Below the pieces are notes generated by a model. That model worked only from the letters and a program-made list of their open reading frames with translations. It was not told the origin of the DNA and ran no database searches. Below, one piece after another: positions 25,906-33,412 of a stretch of 64,000 nt of DNA (the stretch's first letter is position 1; each line of letters begins with the position of its first letter). The stretch lies in contig NZ_LT607412.1 of NCBI RefSeq assembly GCF_900091455.1, positions 5,084,001 to 5,148,000 on the forward strand, given 5' to 3'. Made by a program: the position numbers and the translations under genes. Source of the stretch: Micromonospora coriariae. Lineage in GTDB: Bacteria; Actinomycetota; Actinomycetes; Mycobacteriales; Micromonosporaceae.

Positions 25906-26808
25906 TCACCTGGATGTCGGGTCTCGGCGAGAGCGCGAGTGTTGGCTTGTGGTGCCGTCGACGGGCTGGGGATTCCATGATGCGAGGAAGGTGAGTGCCT
26001 GCTCTGTGGGGCTCGCTGGCTCCCACGTGTAGGTGATGATCGTCAGGTCGGGGTCGCCGGGCAGGTGGAGGGCTTCGCCGGTGAGTTCGAGGTCTCCGGC
26101 GATGGCGTGGTGCATGGTCTTGGTGGCGGTGTGGTGCAGTTTCACGTTGTGGGTGGCCCACAACGTGCGGAATGCTTCGCTGCGGGTGCTGAGTTCACCG
26201 ACCAGGTCGGTGAGCACGCGGTCGTAGGGGTTTCGTCCGGCGTAGGTGCGCAGTGCGGCGACGCTGTCGGCGGCGACGGTGCGCCAGGCGGGGTAGAACT
26301 CCTGTGCGCGGGGGTCGAGGAACAGGTAGCGGACGAGGTTGAAACCGCCGGTCGCGCCGACGGCGTCGGCGAAAAGGGCCCGTCCGAGTCGGTTGGTGGC
26401 CAGAACGTCCATCCGCCCGTTGCGGGCGTACGCGGGGGCGTTGATGGTGTCCAGGACGCGCTGGACGCCCGGCCTCACTGGCGTCCGGCGTGCCACACGT
26501 CGGGGTGGGGACCCAGGTTTGGGCGCGTTGGCGGTTTCGGCCAGGTCGAACAGGTGGGTGCGTTCGGCTTCGTCGAGTTGCAGCGCTCCGGCGAGTGCGT
26601 CGAGCACCGAGTGGGAGACGCCGGTGAGGTTGCCGCGCTCCAGACGGGTGTAGTAGTCGGTGCTCATTCCGGCGAGCATCGCCACTTCCTCGCGGCGCAG
26701 GCCCTTGACGCGCCGCCTTCCGCCGAAGAACGGGACGCCGGCCCGCTCGGGAGTGAGGCGTTCACGACGGGTGGTGAGGAAGTCGCGGACCTCACTGCGG
26801 TTGTCCAT
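25906..26808 (-). CDS. XRE-family transcriptional regulator with MmyB-like ligand-binding domain
   Basis: This 300-residue regulator has an N-terminal helix-turn-helix (about residues 10-70; REEVAMLAGMSTDYYTRLER) and a C-terminal MmyB-like domain (about 90-270; MDVLATNRLGRALF, FLDPRAQEFYPAW, TLWATHNVKLHH, LPGDPDLTIITYTWEP). Proteins of this type usually sit divergently from an oxidoreductase gene and repress it, as here with the aldo/keto reductase. I start at the ATG coding MDNRSEV; an in-frame start 48 nt upstream is possible. Confidence 0.9.
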   Translation of the reverse strand: MDNRSEVRDFLTTRRERLTPERAGVPFFGGRRRVKGLRREEVAMLAGMSTDYYTRLERGNLTGVSHSVLDALAGALQLDEAERTHLFDLAETANAPKPGSPPRRVARRTPVRPGVQRVLDTINAPAYARNGRMDVLATNRLGRALFADAVGATGGFNLVRYLFLDPRAQEFYPAWRTVAADSVAALRTYAGRNPYDRVLTDLVGELSTRSEAFRTLWATHNVKLHHTATKTMHHAIAGDLELTGEALHLPGDPDLTIITYTWEPASPTEQALTFLASWNPQPVDGTTSQHSRSRRDPTSR

Positions 26809-26980
26809 GTCCTCGAACGTACGGCGCTGTCCGGGCGCGTAGGGAGGGTCTGGCATTACCGGGCAGGACCGTCACTGCCTACCGGCCGCGAAAGCGGGTT
26901 GGGTAGAGGTCAGGACGAAGACCAGGGTGAGCCGCAGATGCACGGTTGGCACGCCCGGTGAACCAGCGGAAGGAACCGGT

Positions 26981-27838
26981 ATGGCTGCTCAGAACCGACT
27001 CGTCACGCTCAACAACGGGGTCGAGGTGCCGATCCTGGGTTTCGGCGTTTTCCAGGTCCCCGACGAGCAGACCGAGCAGGTCGTCACCGACGCGCTGGCG
27101 GCCGGCTACCGGTCCATCGACACCGCCGCCTCCTACGGCAACGAGGAAGCCGTCGGCCGGGCGATCGCCGCCAGCGGCATTCCCCGTGAGGAGTTGTTCA
27201 TCACGACGAAGCTCTGGATCCAGCACACCGGCGAGGACACCGCCACGCGCGAGTTCGACAAATCCCTGCGGAAGCTGGGCCTGGACTACCTCGATCTGTA
27301 CCTGATCCACCAGCCGCTGGGCGACTACTACAGCTCGTGGCGGGCGATGCAGAAGCTCTACGGCCAAGGGCTGATCAAGGCGATCGGCGTGTCGAACTTC
27401 TTCCCCGACCGGCTGGTGGACCTCATCCAGCACAACGACGTCACCCCGGCGGTCAACCAGGTCGAGACCCACCCGTTCTTCCAGCGCCACGGCGACCAGC
27501 AGCTCATGCGCGAGCACCGCGTGCAGATCGAGTCATGGGGGCCGTTCGCCGAAGGCAAGAACGACCTGTTCAGCAACCCGACCCTGACCGACATCGGCAG
27601 CGCGCACGGCAAGTCCGTCGCCCAGGTCATCCTGCGCTGGCTGACCCAGCGCGACGTCGTGGTCATCCCGAAGACGGTGCGTCCCGACCGCATGGCGCAG
27701 AACCTCGACATCTTCGATTTCGAGCTCAGCGACGAGGAGATGGCCCGCATTGCCGGCCTCGACACCGGCGAAACCGTGTTCTTCGACCACCGCGACCCGA
27801 AGATGGTCGAGTGGCTCGGCGGACGCCGGGTCGACTGA
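26981..27838 (+). CDS. Aldo/keto reductase
   Basis: This 285-residue NADPH-dependent reductase has the AKR tetrad: Asp and Tyr in the stretch [15 protein letters not shown], Lys in TTKLW and His in YLIHQPLG, plus the cofactor region IPKTV.PDRM. It resembles 2,5-diketo-gluconate reductase-like enzymes. The ATG follows GGAAGGAACC. It is divergent from the XRE regulator. Downstream, an IS element separates it from a flavodoxin gene that probably once followed it directly in one operon. Confidence 0.92.
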   Translation: MAAQNRLVTLNNGVEVPILGFGVFQVPDEQTEQVVTDALAAGYRSIDTAASYGNEEAVGRAIAASGIPREELFITTKLWIQHTGEDTATREFDKSLRKLGLDYLDLYLIHQPLGDYYSSWRAMQKLYGQGLIKAIGVSNFFPDRLVDLIQHNDVTPAVNQVETHPFFQRHGDQQLMREHRVQIESWGPFAEGKNDLFSNPTLTDIGSAHGKSVAQVILRWLTQRDVVVIPKTVRPDRMAQNLDIFDFELSDEEMARIAGLDTGETVFFDHRDPKMVEWLGGRRVD

Positions 27839-27941
27839 CCCAGCCGGGCCGGCTGGTTGGCACACCGATGACTTAGAGCTCCTAACAGAATGACCTAGGG
27901 GCCGTCCGTCCTTATCGGATGGTCGACTAGAGTGCTCGGCC

Positions 27942-28768
27942 GTGAGGAGAGGTGACCAGCCGCCGTGGATCGTCTCGGACGACCTGTGGGCTGAGATCGA
28001 GCCGCTGCTGCCGCCCCGTCCACCACGCCGGCACCGGTTCCCCGGACGCAAGCCCCTCGACGACCGCAAGGTGTTGTGCGGGATCTTGTTCGTGCTCTAC
28101 ACGGCGATCCCGTGGGAGTACCTGCCCCAGGAGCTCGGCTTCGGGTCGGGGATGACCTGTTGGCGCAGGCTGCGGGACTGGAACGACGCCGGCGTGTGGC
28201 AACGGCTGCATGAGGTCCTCCTGGGCAAACTACGGGCCGCCGATCAACTGGACATGTCGCGGGCGGTGATCGACGGCTCCCACGTCCGGGCGCTCAAGGG
28301 CGGCCCAAAACCGGCCCGAGCCCGGTCGACCGCCGCAAGCCAGGCTCGAAACACCACGTCATCACCGATGCGGGTGGCATCCCCCTCGCTGTCAGCCTGA
28401 CCGGCGGCAACCGCCACGACGTCACCCAACTGATGCCCCTGGTCGAGAAGATCCCGCCCCTGCGAGGCATTCGAGGTCGACCCCGACAAAGACCGAAGCG
28501 GATCTATGCAGACCGCGGCTACGACTACGACTGCTACCGCCGCGATCTGCGGGCCAAGGGCATCACCCCGGTCATCGCCCGACGCGGCGTCGACCACGGC
28601 TCTGGCCTCGGCACCCGACGATGGGTCGTCGAGCAGACCATCGCCCTGCTGCACTGGTTCCGCCGCCTGCGCATCCGCTGGGAGATCCGCGACGACATCC
28701 ACGAAGCCTTCCTCACCCTCGCCTGCGCCATCATCTGCTGGCGCCGACTCCAACGCTCAAAGAGTTAG
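27942..28768 (+). CDS. IS5-family transposase, two frames joined by -1 frameshifting
   Basis: The first frame starts at GTG 27942 with the IS5-type DUF4096-like head (DDLWAEIEPLLPPRPP) and includes catalytic Asp111 in AVIDGSHVRALKG. The rest (KPGSKHHVITDAGG, then IYADRGYD with the second Asp, and WVVEQTIALLHWFRRLR with the Glu) is in the -1 frame and ends at 28768. The frames meet at C_CCA_AAA (28304-28310), a canonical X_XXY_YYZ slippery heptamer. Slipping there gives one 275-residue DDE transposase of usual length. Without it the first frame yields a protein ending at 28400. I therefore read this as a programmed frameshift, not a mutation. Confidence 0.82.
28304..28310 (+). promoter_or_regulatory. 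Slippery heptamer for -1 ribosomal frameshifting
   Basis: CCCAAAA is in the phase C CCA AAA relative to the upstream transposase frame. It lies exactly where the protein homology changes from frame 0 to the -1 frame. Confidence 0.7.
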
Positions 28769-28794
28769 GAGTTCTTAGCCCGGAGGTGGACGAC

Positions 28795-29481
28795 GTGCAG
28801 AGCATCGCCATTCGACGCCGGTCGCTGCTGCGGCTGAGCGGGGCAGGAGTGGTCAGCGCCGCGGCTGCGGCTGCCTTGGGAAGCTGTTCGGCGGACTCGG
28901 GACGGCAGTCGACAGCCAGCACGGCCCAGGGCCGTTCTCCGACACCGGGCGGGCGGCCAACGGTGCTGTTGGCGTACTTCTCCCGCGCCGGCTGGAACTA
29001 CCACAGTGGCGGCCGCCGGTACCTGCAAACCGGCAACACCCAACGGCTGGCCGACATGATCGTCAAGCTCATCGGCTGCGACGTGCACCGCATCGAGGCC
29101 GCCGACCCCTACTCGGACGACTACGACGACACGGTCGCGCGCAACGTACGCGAGCAGAACGTCGACGCACGCCCCGCCATCGCCAACCCGCTCCCATCGG
29201 TCGACCGGTACACCACCGTGCTGCTGGCCAGCGGAATCTGGAACGTCCGCGCACCGATGATCATGTCAACCCTCGCCGAGAGCTACGACTTCACTGGCAA
29301 GATCGTTCATCCGGTCACCACCTACGCCATGAGCGGGCTGGGCACCACCGAGCGTGACTACGCCGCCTCCTGCCGGGGCGCCACGGTCGCCACCGGGCTG
29401 GCCGTACGCGGCGAAGAAGTCGATGATGCCGGGCCTACGGTCCAGGCCTGGCTGCGACAGAACAATCTGATCGCCCCTTGA
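28795..29481 (+). CDS. Flavodoxin-family protein, Tat-exported lipoprotein
   Basis: This 228-residue protein has a twin-arginine lipoprotein signal (IRRRSLLRLSGAG, lipobox ALGSC) and a mature flavodoxin-like domain beginning LLAYFSRAGWNYHSG and the FMN phosphate loop TGNTQRLADMI, followed by VLLASGIWNVRAPMIM and TYAMSGLGTT. Such extracellular flavodoxins often accompany an aldo/keto reductase and an MmyB-type XRE regulator. The GTG start has GGAGG 8 nt upstream, immediately after the IS element, so the gene is intact but may now depend on readthrough or a promoter in the IS. Confidence 0.87.
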   Translation: MQSIAIRRRSLLRLSGAGVVSAAAAAALGSCSADSGRQSTASTAQGRSPTPGGRPTVLLAYFSRAGWNYHSGGRRYLQTGNTQRLADMIVKLIGCDVHRIEAADPYSDDYDDTVARNVREQNVDARPAIANPLPSVDRYTTVLLASGIWNVRAPMIMSTLAESYDFTGKIVHPVTTYAMSGLGTTERDYAASCRGATVATGLAVRGEEVDDAGPTVQAWLRQNNLIAP

Positions 29482-29500
29482 GGCCGCCTGGCGCTCCGCG

Positions 29501-29537
29501 ACGGTGCCCGCCCGGTACGTGACCGGACGGGCACCGT
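29501..29537. terminator. Bidirectional terminator-like hairpin
   Basis: ACGGTGCCCG (29501-29510) pairs perfectly with CGGGCACCGT (29528-29537), and inside it CCGGT pairs with ACCGG around ACGTG. This extended stem lies between the convergent flavodoxin and beta-propeller genes. No T-run, as usual for high-GC actinobacteria. Confidence 0.7.
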
Positions 29538-29559
29538 TGCGGTTACCGAGGCGGGTGGC

Positions 29560-31215
29560 TCAGGCGCTGGGGCCCCGAACCGCGACGTCCCAACTGGTGT
29601 AGGCGTAGGCGTAGGTGGCGTCGCCGTCGAAGCGGACGTGATACGTGTACTTGCCGCCCACCTGAGGGGTGTCGGTGATGGTGAACGAGCCGTCAGCGGC
29701 GAGCGGCACCAGCGGCCGGTCGGCCCCGACGGACCCGTTGCTGTTGGTGTAGACCCGATACACCACGATCGACCCGGAGGCCGGCGTGGGCACGTTGCCG
29801 GCGGTGCTCATCTGACCGGTGAGCCTGAGCGACTTCTTGGCGTTCGCTGTCGTCGGGCCGGTCACGATCAGCGAGGTGGGGTGCTGGGCCACGTCGACCG
29901 TGGTCGTGGTCTTCGACCAGCGGACGGCGGAGTTACCGTCCCAGATGGCGGTGTAGCTGACGCCCCCGCCGACCGGCGGGGTGTCGGTGACGGTGAAGGT
30001 GCCGTCCTGCGCAGTGGTCACGCCGGGCAGGGTGGTGGTGGTGCCGTTGGGCAGCGTGCGGGCAATCTCGATCGGCTGTGCGCCCGGCGCGGAGTCGTCG
30101 GGGAAGGCGAGCCGACCGGTCATGGTGAACGGGTCCAGCGCGGTCGCCGCGGTGGTCGCCGACACGCTCAGCGTGGACGTCGGCAGGAAGGCGCCCTCCA
30201 CGCGCCACAGGTAGTACCGGTTGTTCGGCCAGTCGTTGAGCAGGGCGTAGAGGTCATCGCCCAGCACGGAGAGGCTGCCGGTGACCAGGTCACCCTTGTA
30301 GGTCATCTGGGCCTGCAGGGTCTTCGCCCCCGTGGCGGCGTTGTACACCTCGGCGTAGGGGCCATAGCTCGAGCCGTAGAAGGCGGTGGCGACGTGCGCG
30401 CCGTTCGGGCTGAGCGCGATCGCGCCCGGTGCGCCCGGGTAGTCGGCCCTCGATCCGTAGCTGCGGACCTTGGTCAGGGTCGTGGTGTCCCAGACGTCGA
30501 AGCCGGAGGTGGCGAAGACCGAGATGGCCTGGGCGCCGTCGGGTGTGATGGTGAGGTCGGTCAGATTCGACAGGTCGTTGTCGGCGCCGTCGATGACGCC
30601 CCGCAGCGTCGCCGGGATCGTGCTGACGTCGTACACCCGAGGGCTGGCGGGGTTGATCCCCGCCTCGGCGGTGAAGACCGTGTTGCCGGCGCCAGCGACC
30701 AGGGGCGCGCCATACATCCGGGTGGCGACCGGCACGGGCGTGGGCGCCGCCAGGGACAGGTCGAGGCCGAGGACGCCGCCGACAAAGTCGTTCTTGATGC
30801 CGTAGCCCACCCAGAGCTGGTCGCCGTCGAGAGACAGGTTTGCCGGCGACGGGTACCCGGCCAGGTTGATCCGTCGGACGACGGCGAGGGCGGCCGCGTC
30901 GATCTCGGCGATCTCGTTCGAGCCGGACAGCGCGGCGTAAACCCGGGTGCCGTCGGGCGTGACGGCCAGGCCGCTCGGGCTGGCCAGGCCGGTGATGCTT
31001 CCGGTGAGGGTGCCGTCGGCGTCAGCGACCACGATGCGGTCGTTCGCGGAGACGAAGACCCGGCCGCCGGCCGCGGCCGTGTCGACGACACCGGTAACGC
31101 CTTGGATCAGGGTGGTGGTGTCCCTGGCGGCGGCGGGTGAGGTGGTGGCGACGAGGCCGACTGCTGCGGCCATCGTCGATGCCAGGACTGAGCCGATCAC
31201 GGTGCGAAATCGCAC
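29560..31215 (-). CDS. Secreted beta-propeller protein with C-terminal Ig-like domains
   Basis: This 551-residue protein has a Sec signal (VIGSVLASTMAAAVGLVATTSPAAA), a YVTN-type propeller over about residues 35-345 (VFVSANDRIVVADADG, SGLAVTPDGTRVYAALSGSN, LTDLTITPDGAQAISVF) and two or three Ig-like modules in the last 190 residues (GTFTVTDTPPVGGGVSYTAI and DGSFTITDTPQVGGKYTYHV are clear repeats of one motif). The Ig pattern is like that of streptomycete surface proteins. I start at the GTG coding VRFRTV, which has AAAGGGGA about 6 nt upstream. A surface-exposed binding role is likely. Confidence 0.83.
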   Translation of the reverse strand: MRFRTVIGSVLASTMAAAVGLVATTSPAAARDTTTLIQGVTGVVDTAAAGGRVFVSANDRIVVADADGTLTGSITGLASPSGLAVTPDGTRVYAALSGSNEIAEIDAAALAVVRRINLAGYPSPANLSLDGDQLWVGYGIKNDFVGGVLGLDLSLAAPTPVPVATRMYGAPLVAGAGNTVFTAEAGINPASPRVYDVSTIPATLRGVIDGADNDLSNLTDLTITPDGAQAISVFATSGFDVWDTTTLTKVRSYGSRADYPGAPGAIALSPNGAHVATAFYGSSYGPYAEVYNAATGAKTLQAQMTYKGDLVTGSLSVLGDDLYALLNDWPNNRYYLWRVEGAFLPTSTLSVSATTAATALDPFTMTGRLAFPDDSAPGAQPIEIARTLPNGTTTTLPGVTTAQDGTFTVTDTPPVGGGVSYTAIWDGNSAVRWSKTTTTVDVAQHPTSLIVTGPTTANAKKSLRLTGQMSTAGNVPTPASGSIVVYRVYTNSNGSVGADRPLVPLAADGSFTITDTPQVGGKYTYHVRFDGDATYAYAYTSWDVAVRGPSA

Positions 31216-31402
31216 GTGCGGTCCCCTTTCGGTGGTAACCCCGTTGTGCCGCGGCGGCCGGAGAAGCCGGTGCCGGGCCCGCGACAAGATCGTCGCGCCA
31301 TGGGGTTATGCGGCCGCCCGGCCGGCAGCGTTACACAGTGGATCGCGCGCGTGGGTGTCATCTCCACCCTGCGCTGTGATCGCGAGGTGGCGGGGAGCGG
31401 AA

Positions 31403-31408
31403 TAGGCT
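31403..31408 (+). promoter_or_regulatory. Putative -10 hexamer, MalY-type aminotransferase gene
   Basis: TAGGCT lies 6 nt before the ATG at 31415 with no Shine-Dalgarno. Confidence 0.45.
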
Positions 31409-31414
31409 TATGCC

Positions 31415-32593
31415 ATGAGTGCTGTGCTTCGTGGTGCCCCCGACGCGGTGAATCCGCTTCGCCAGCTCACGATCGAGCAGCTCCGGCAACGGACGAGCCT
31501 CAAGTGGCGGGAGTACCCCGACGACGTGCTGCCGCTCTGGGTGGCGGAGATGGACGTGCCGCTGGCCGAGCCGGTCGCGCGGGCGATCACCGACGCCGTC
31601 GCGCGCGGCGACACCGGCTACACCGCCGGCACGGCGTACCCGCAGGCGCTGGCGGAGTTCGCCCGGCGTCGGTGGGGTTGGGACGGGCTGGCCGTGGCGC
31701 GCACCGCGCTGGTGCCCGACGTGATGCACGGTGTCGTCGAGGCGCTGCGGCTGGTCACCGAGCCGGGGGACGCGGTGGTCGTCAACTGCCCGGTCTACCC
31801 GCCGTTCTACGAGTTCGTGACGCACGCCGGACGCCGGATCGTGGAGGCGCCGCTCGGCGAGGACCTGCGGATCGACCTCGGCACACTCAAGGACGCGTTC
31901 CGGCAGGCTCGGGCCGGTGGGCGGCCAGCGGCGTACCTGCTGTGCAGCCCGCACAACCCGACCGGCGTCGTGCACACCGTCGACGAGTTGGCCGCCGTCG
32001 CCCGTCTGGCCGAGCAGCACGGGGTGCGGGTGATCGCCGACGAGATCCATGCTCCGGTGATCGCCGGGGGAGCGCGGTTCGTGCCGTACCTCTCGGTGCC
32101 CGGCGCGGAGAACGGCCTGTCGCTGATGTCCGCCTCCAAGGGATGGAACCTGGCCGGCCTGCGCGGTGCGCTCCTCATCGCCGGCCCGGCCGCGGCCGGA
32201 GACCTCGCCCGCGTTCCGTTCGAGGCCAGCGTCAGCACGAGCCACCTCGGCGTGATCGCCCACACCGCCGCCTTCCGCGACGGCGGTGAGTGGCTCGACG
32301 CCCTCTTGACCGGCTTGGACGACAACCGTCGGCTCCTCGCCGCGCTGCTCGCCGAGCACCTGCCGGCCATCCGTTACCGCCCCGGTCAGGCCACCTATCT
32401 CGCCTGGCTCGACTGCCGCGCCCTGGGCCTCGGCGACGACCCCGCGACCGTGTTCCTCGACCGTGGCCGGGTGGCGCTCAACTCCGGTTCGGCCTTCGGC
32501 ACCGGCGGCGCCGGCCACGTCCGGCTGAATCTGGCCACCGCACCGGAGTTGATCACCGAGGCGGTACGCCGGATGGCCACCGCCGTCGCCTGA
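31415..32593 (+). CDS. MalY/PatB-type PLP-dependent aminotransferase (C-S beta-lyase)
   Basis: This 392-residue fold-type I enzyme begins [20 protein letters not shown], the family hallmark of MalY/PatB cystathionine beta-lyases. It has [12 protein letters not shown] (Asn binding PLP), [10 protein letters not shown] and the PLP lysine Lys242 in [15 protein letters not shown]-terminal [17 protein letters not shown] supplies the substrate-binding Arg. It likely cleaves C-S bonds of cysteine conjugates or cystathionine in the cytoplasm. Solo gene, convergent with the small zinc-finger protein downstream. Confidence 0.92.
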   Translation: MSAVLRGAPDAVNPLRQLTIEQLRQRTSLKWREYPDDVLPLWVAEMDVPLAEPVARAITDAVARGDTGYTAGTAYPQALAEFARRRWGWDGLAVARTALVPDVMHGVVEALRLVTEPGDAVVVNCPVYPPFYEFVTHAGRRIVEAPLGEDLRIDLGTLKDAFRQARAGGRPAAYLLCSPHNPTGVVHTVDELAAVARLAEQHGVRVIADEIHAPVIAGGARFVPYLSVPGAENGLSLMSASKGWNLAGLRGALLIAGPAAAGDLARVPFEASVSTSHLGVIAHTAAFRDGGEWLDALLTGLDDNRRLLAALLAEHLPAIRYRPGQATYLAWLDCRALGLGDDPATVFLDRGRVALNSGSAFGTGGAGHVRLNLATAPELITEAVRRMATAVA

Positions 32594-32605
32594 GAAGCCC
32601 CACGG

Positions 32606-33046
32606 TCAGCGGCGGCCGGTGGCCAGGGTGACGAGGTACTGTCCACCACCTGCGTCGACGTTCGCGGTCACCGGCAGTCCGGGCACCAGCCGGGAGAACC
32701 GGTCGACGAGCCAGTCCGCCGCCTCCTGGGCGTCCTTCTGGCTCGGACAGCGGGCGACCAGCTCGCGGCCACCCTTACGTTCGAGTCGTTCGGCGACGGT
32801 GATCAGCGGTGCGGGCTCCACCACGTGCAGGCGATCCGGCCAGGCGATGGCCACCTTGACCGCGCCCTTGCGGGTGTTGCAGGCACGGTGCGCGAGTCGC
32901 TCGACGACCTTGGCCTTCCTGTCGGCGGTACGGCTGTCGACGCTGGGACCACGCGGATCGTTCACCGACATGTCGGCGTCGACCGGCTCGTCGCACACCC
33001 AGCACCGCCAACTGTCACGTTTCGCGACGTCATCGAGGAGACTCAT
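32606..33046 (-). CDS. Small protein with a degenerate HNH-like zinc-binding motif
   Basis: This 146-residue protein has WRCWVCDEPVD near the N-terminus and LAHRACNTRKG about 40 residues later. The C-x2-C ... H-x2-CN-x2-KG layout is that of an HNH endonuclease zinc core, but the central DH/HxxP motif that supplies the catalytic His is replaced by GPSVDSR. The C-terminal half is a small alpha/beta part (DAQEAADWLVDRFSRLV). It may be a structural DNA- or RNA-binding protein. The ATG lies 6 nt after TAGGTT on the minus strand. Confidence 0.75.
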   Translation of the reverse strand: MSLLDDVAKRDSWRCWVCDEPVDADMSVNDPRGPSVDSRTADRKAKVVERLAHRACNTRKGAVKVAIAWPDRLHVVEPAPLITVAERLERKGGRELVARCPSQKDAQEAADWLVDRFSRLVPGLPVTANVDAGGGQYLVTLATGRR

Positions 33047-33052
33047 CCGAGC

Positions 33053-33058
33053 AACCTA
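33053..33058 (-). promoter_or_regulatory. Putative -10 hexamer, HNH-like gene
   Basis: Minus-strand TAGGTT lies 6 nt before the ATG at 33046. Confidence 0.45.
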
Positions 33059-33412
33059 GCCCGTCAGCGCACCGGCCGACGACAGCCCCGGCGTCGACAA
33101 ATTCGGCGCGGACCCCAGCGTTGAGGCCGACCGCGCGCCGTAAAGACCGGCCACAGTGGCCGTCGAGGTGCCATCCGCGTCGTCGGTCGCCTCAAGGAAT
33201 GCTCAAATTCGATCGACACGATCCACTCAGGCCACGAACGCACATACGCTCACCGGACCCAGCCCGCCCACGCCCTCCCGCTCCTTCTCGCACCGACGAT
33301 GGTCGTCGTACCCAGGCTCTTCGCGCGTTCGGCACGGCTGTCCTACACGGGGGCGACGCGCACGGAGTTCCGCCACCACCTCAATCACCCGTCGTAAGTA
33401 GAAGGAGGGGGA
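33059..33412 (+). other. Intergenic leader region of the M14 carboxypeptidase gene
   Basis: I see no gene. The last bases hold a strong Shine-Dalgarno, GAAGGAGGGGG, directly before the ATG. Promoter elements are not evident by eye. Confidence 0.4.

Larger units (their letters stand above)
27876..28774 (+). mobile_element. IS5-family insertion sequence, 899 bp, apparently intact
   Basis: The element is bounded by imperfect 11-bp inverted repeats, GAGCTCCTAAC at 27876 and GTTAGGAGTTC ending 28774 (one mismatch). TTA flanks both ends (27873-27875 and 28775-28777), consistent with a target duplication. It contains one transposase gene read in two frames. All parts are present and the ends are nearly symmetrical, so it is likely recent and perhaps still active. 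It sits between the aldo/keto reductase and the ribosome-binding site of the flavodoxin gene. Confidence 0.85.

Noticed and set aside
26862..26879. GGCAG...CTGCC inverted repeat between the XRE and reductase genes as an operator
   Set aside because: The arms are only 5 bp and GC-rich; it does not stand out from background, though the location is right.
26960..27517. Minus-strand frames across the aldo/keto reductase
   Set aside because: Shadow composition, no motifs; the plus-strand product carries the full AKR tetrad.
28304..28440. Transposase frameshift as a disabling mutation
   Set aside because: The junction is a canonical -1 slippery heptamer, and both halves, ends and flanking repeats are otherwise intact.
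29638..31140. 500-codon frame on the plus strand across the beta-propeller gene
   Set aside because: No recognisable domain and typical GC-shadow composition; the minus-strand protein has a signal peptide and repeats.
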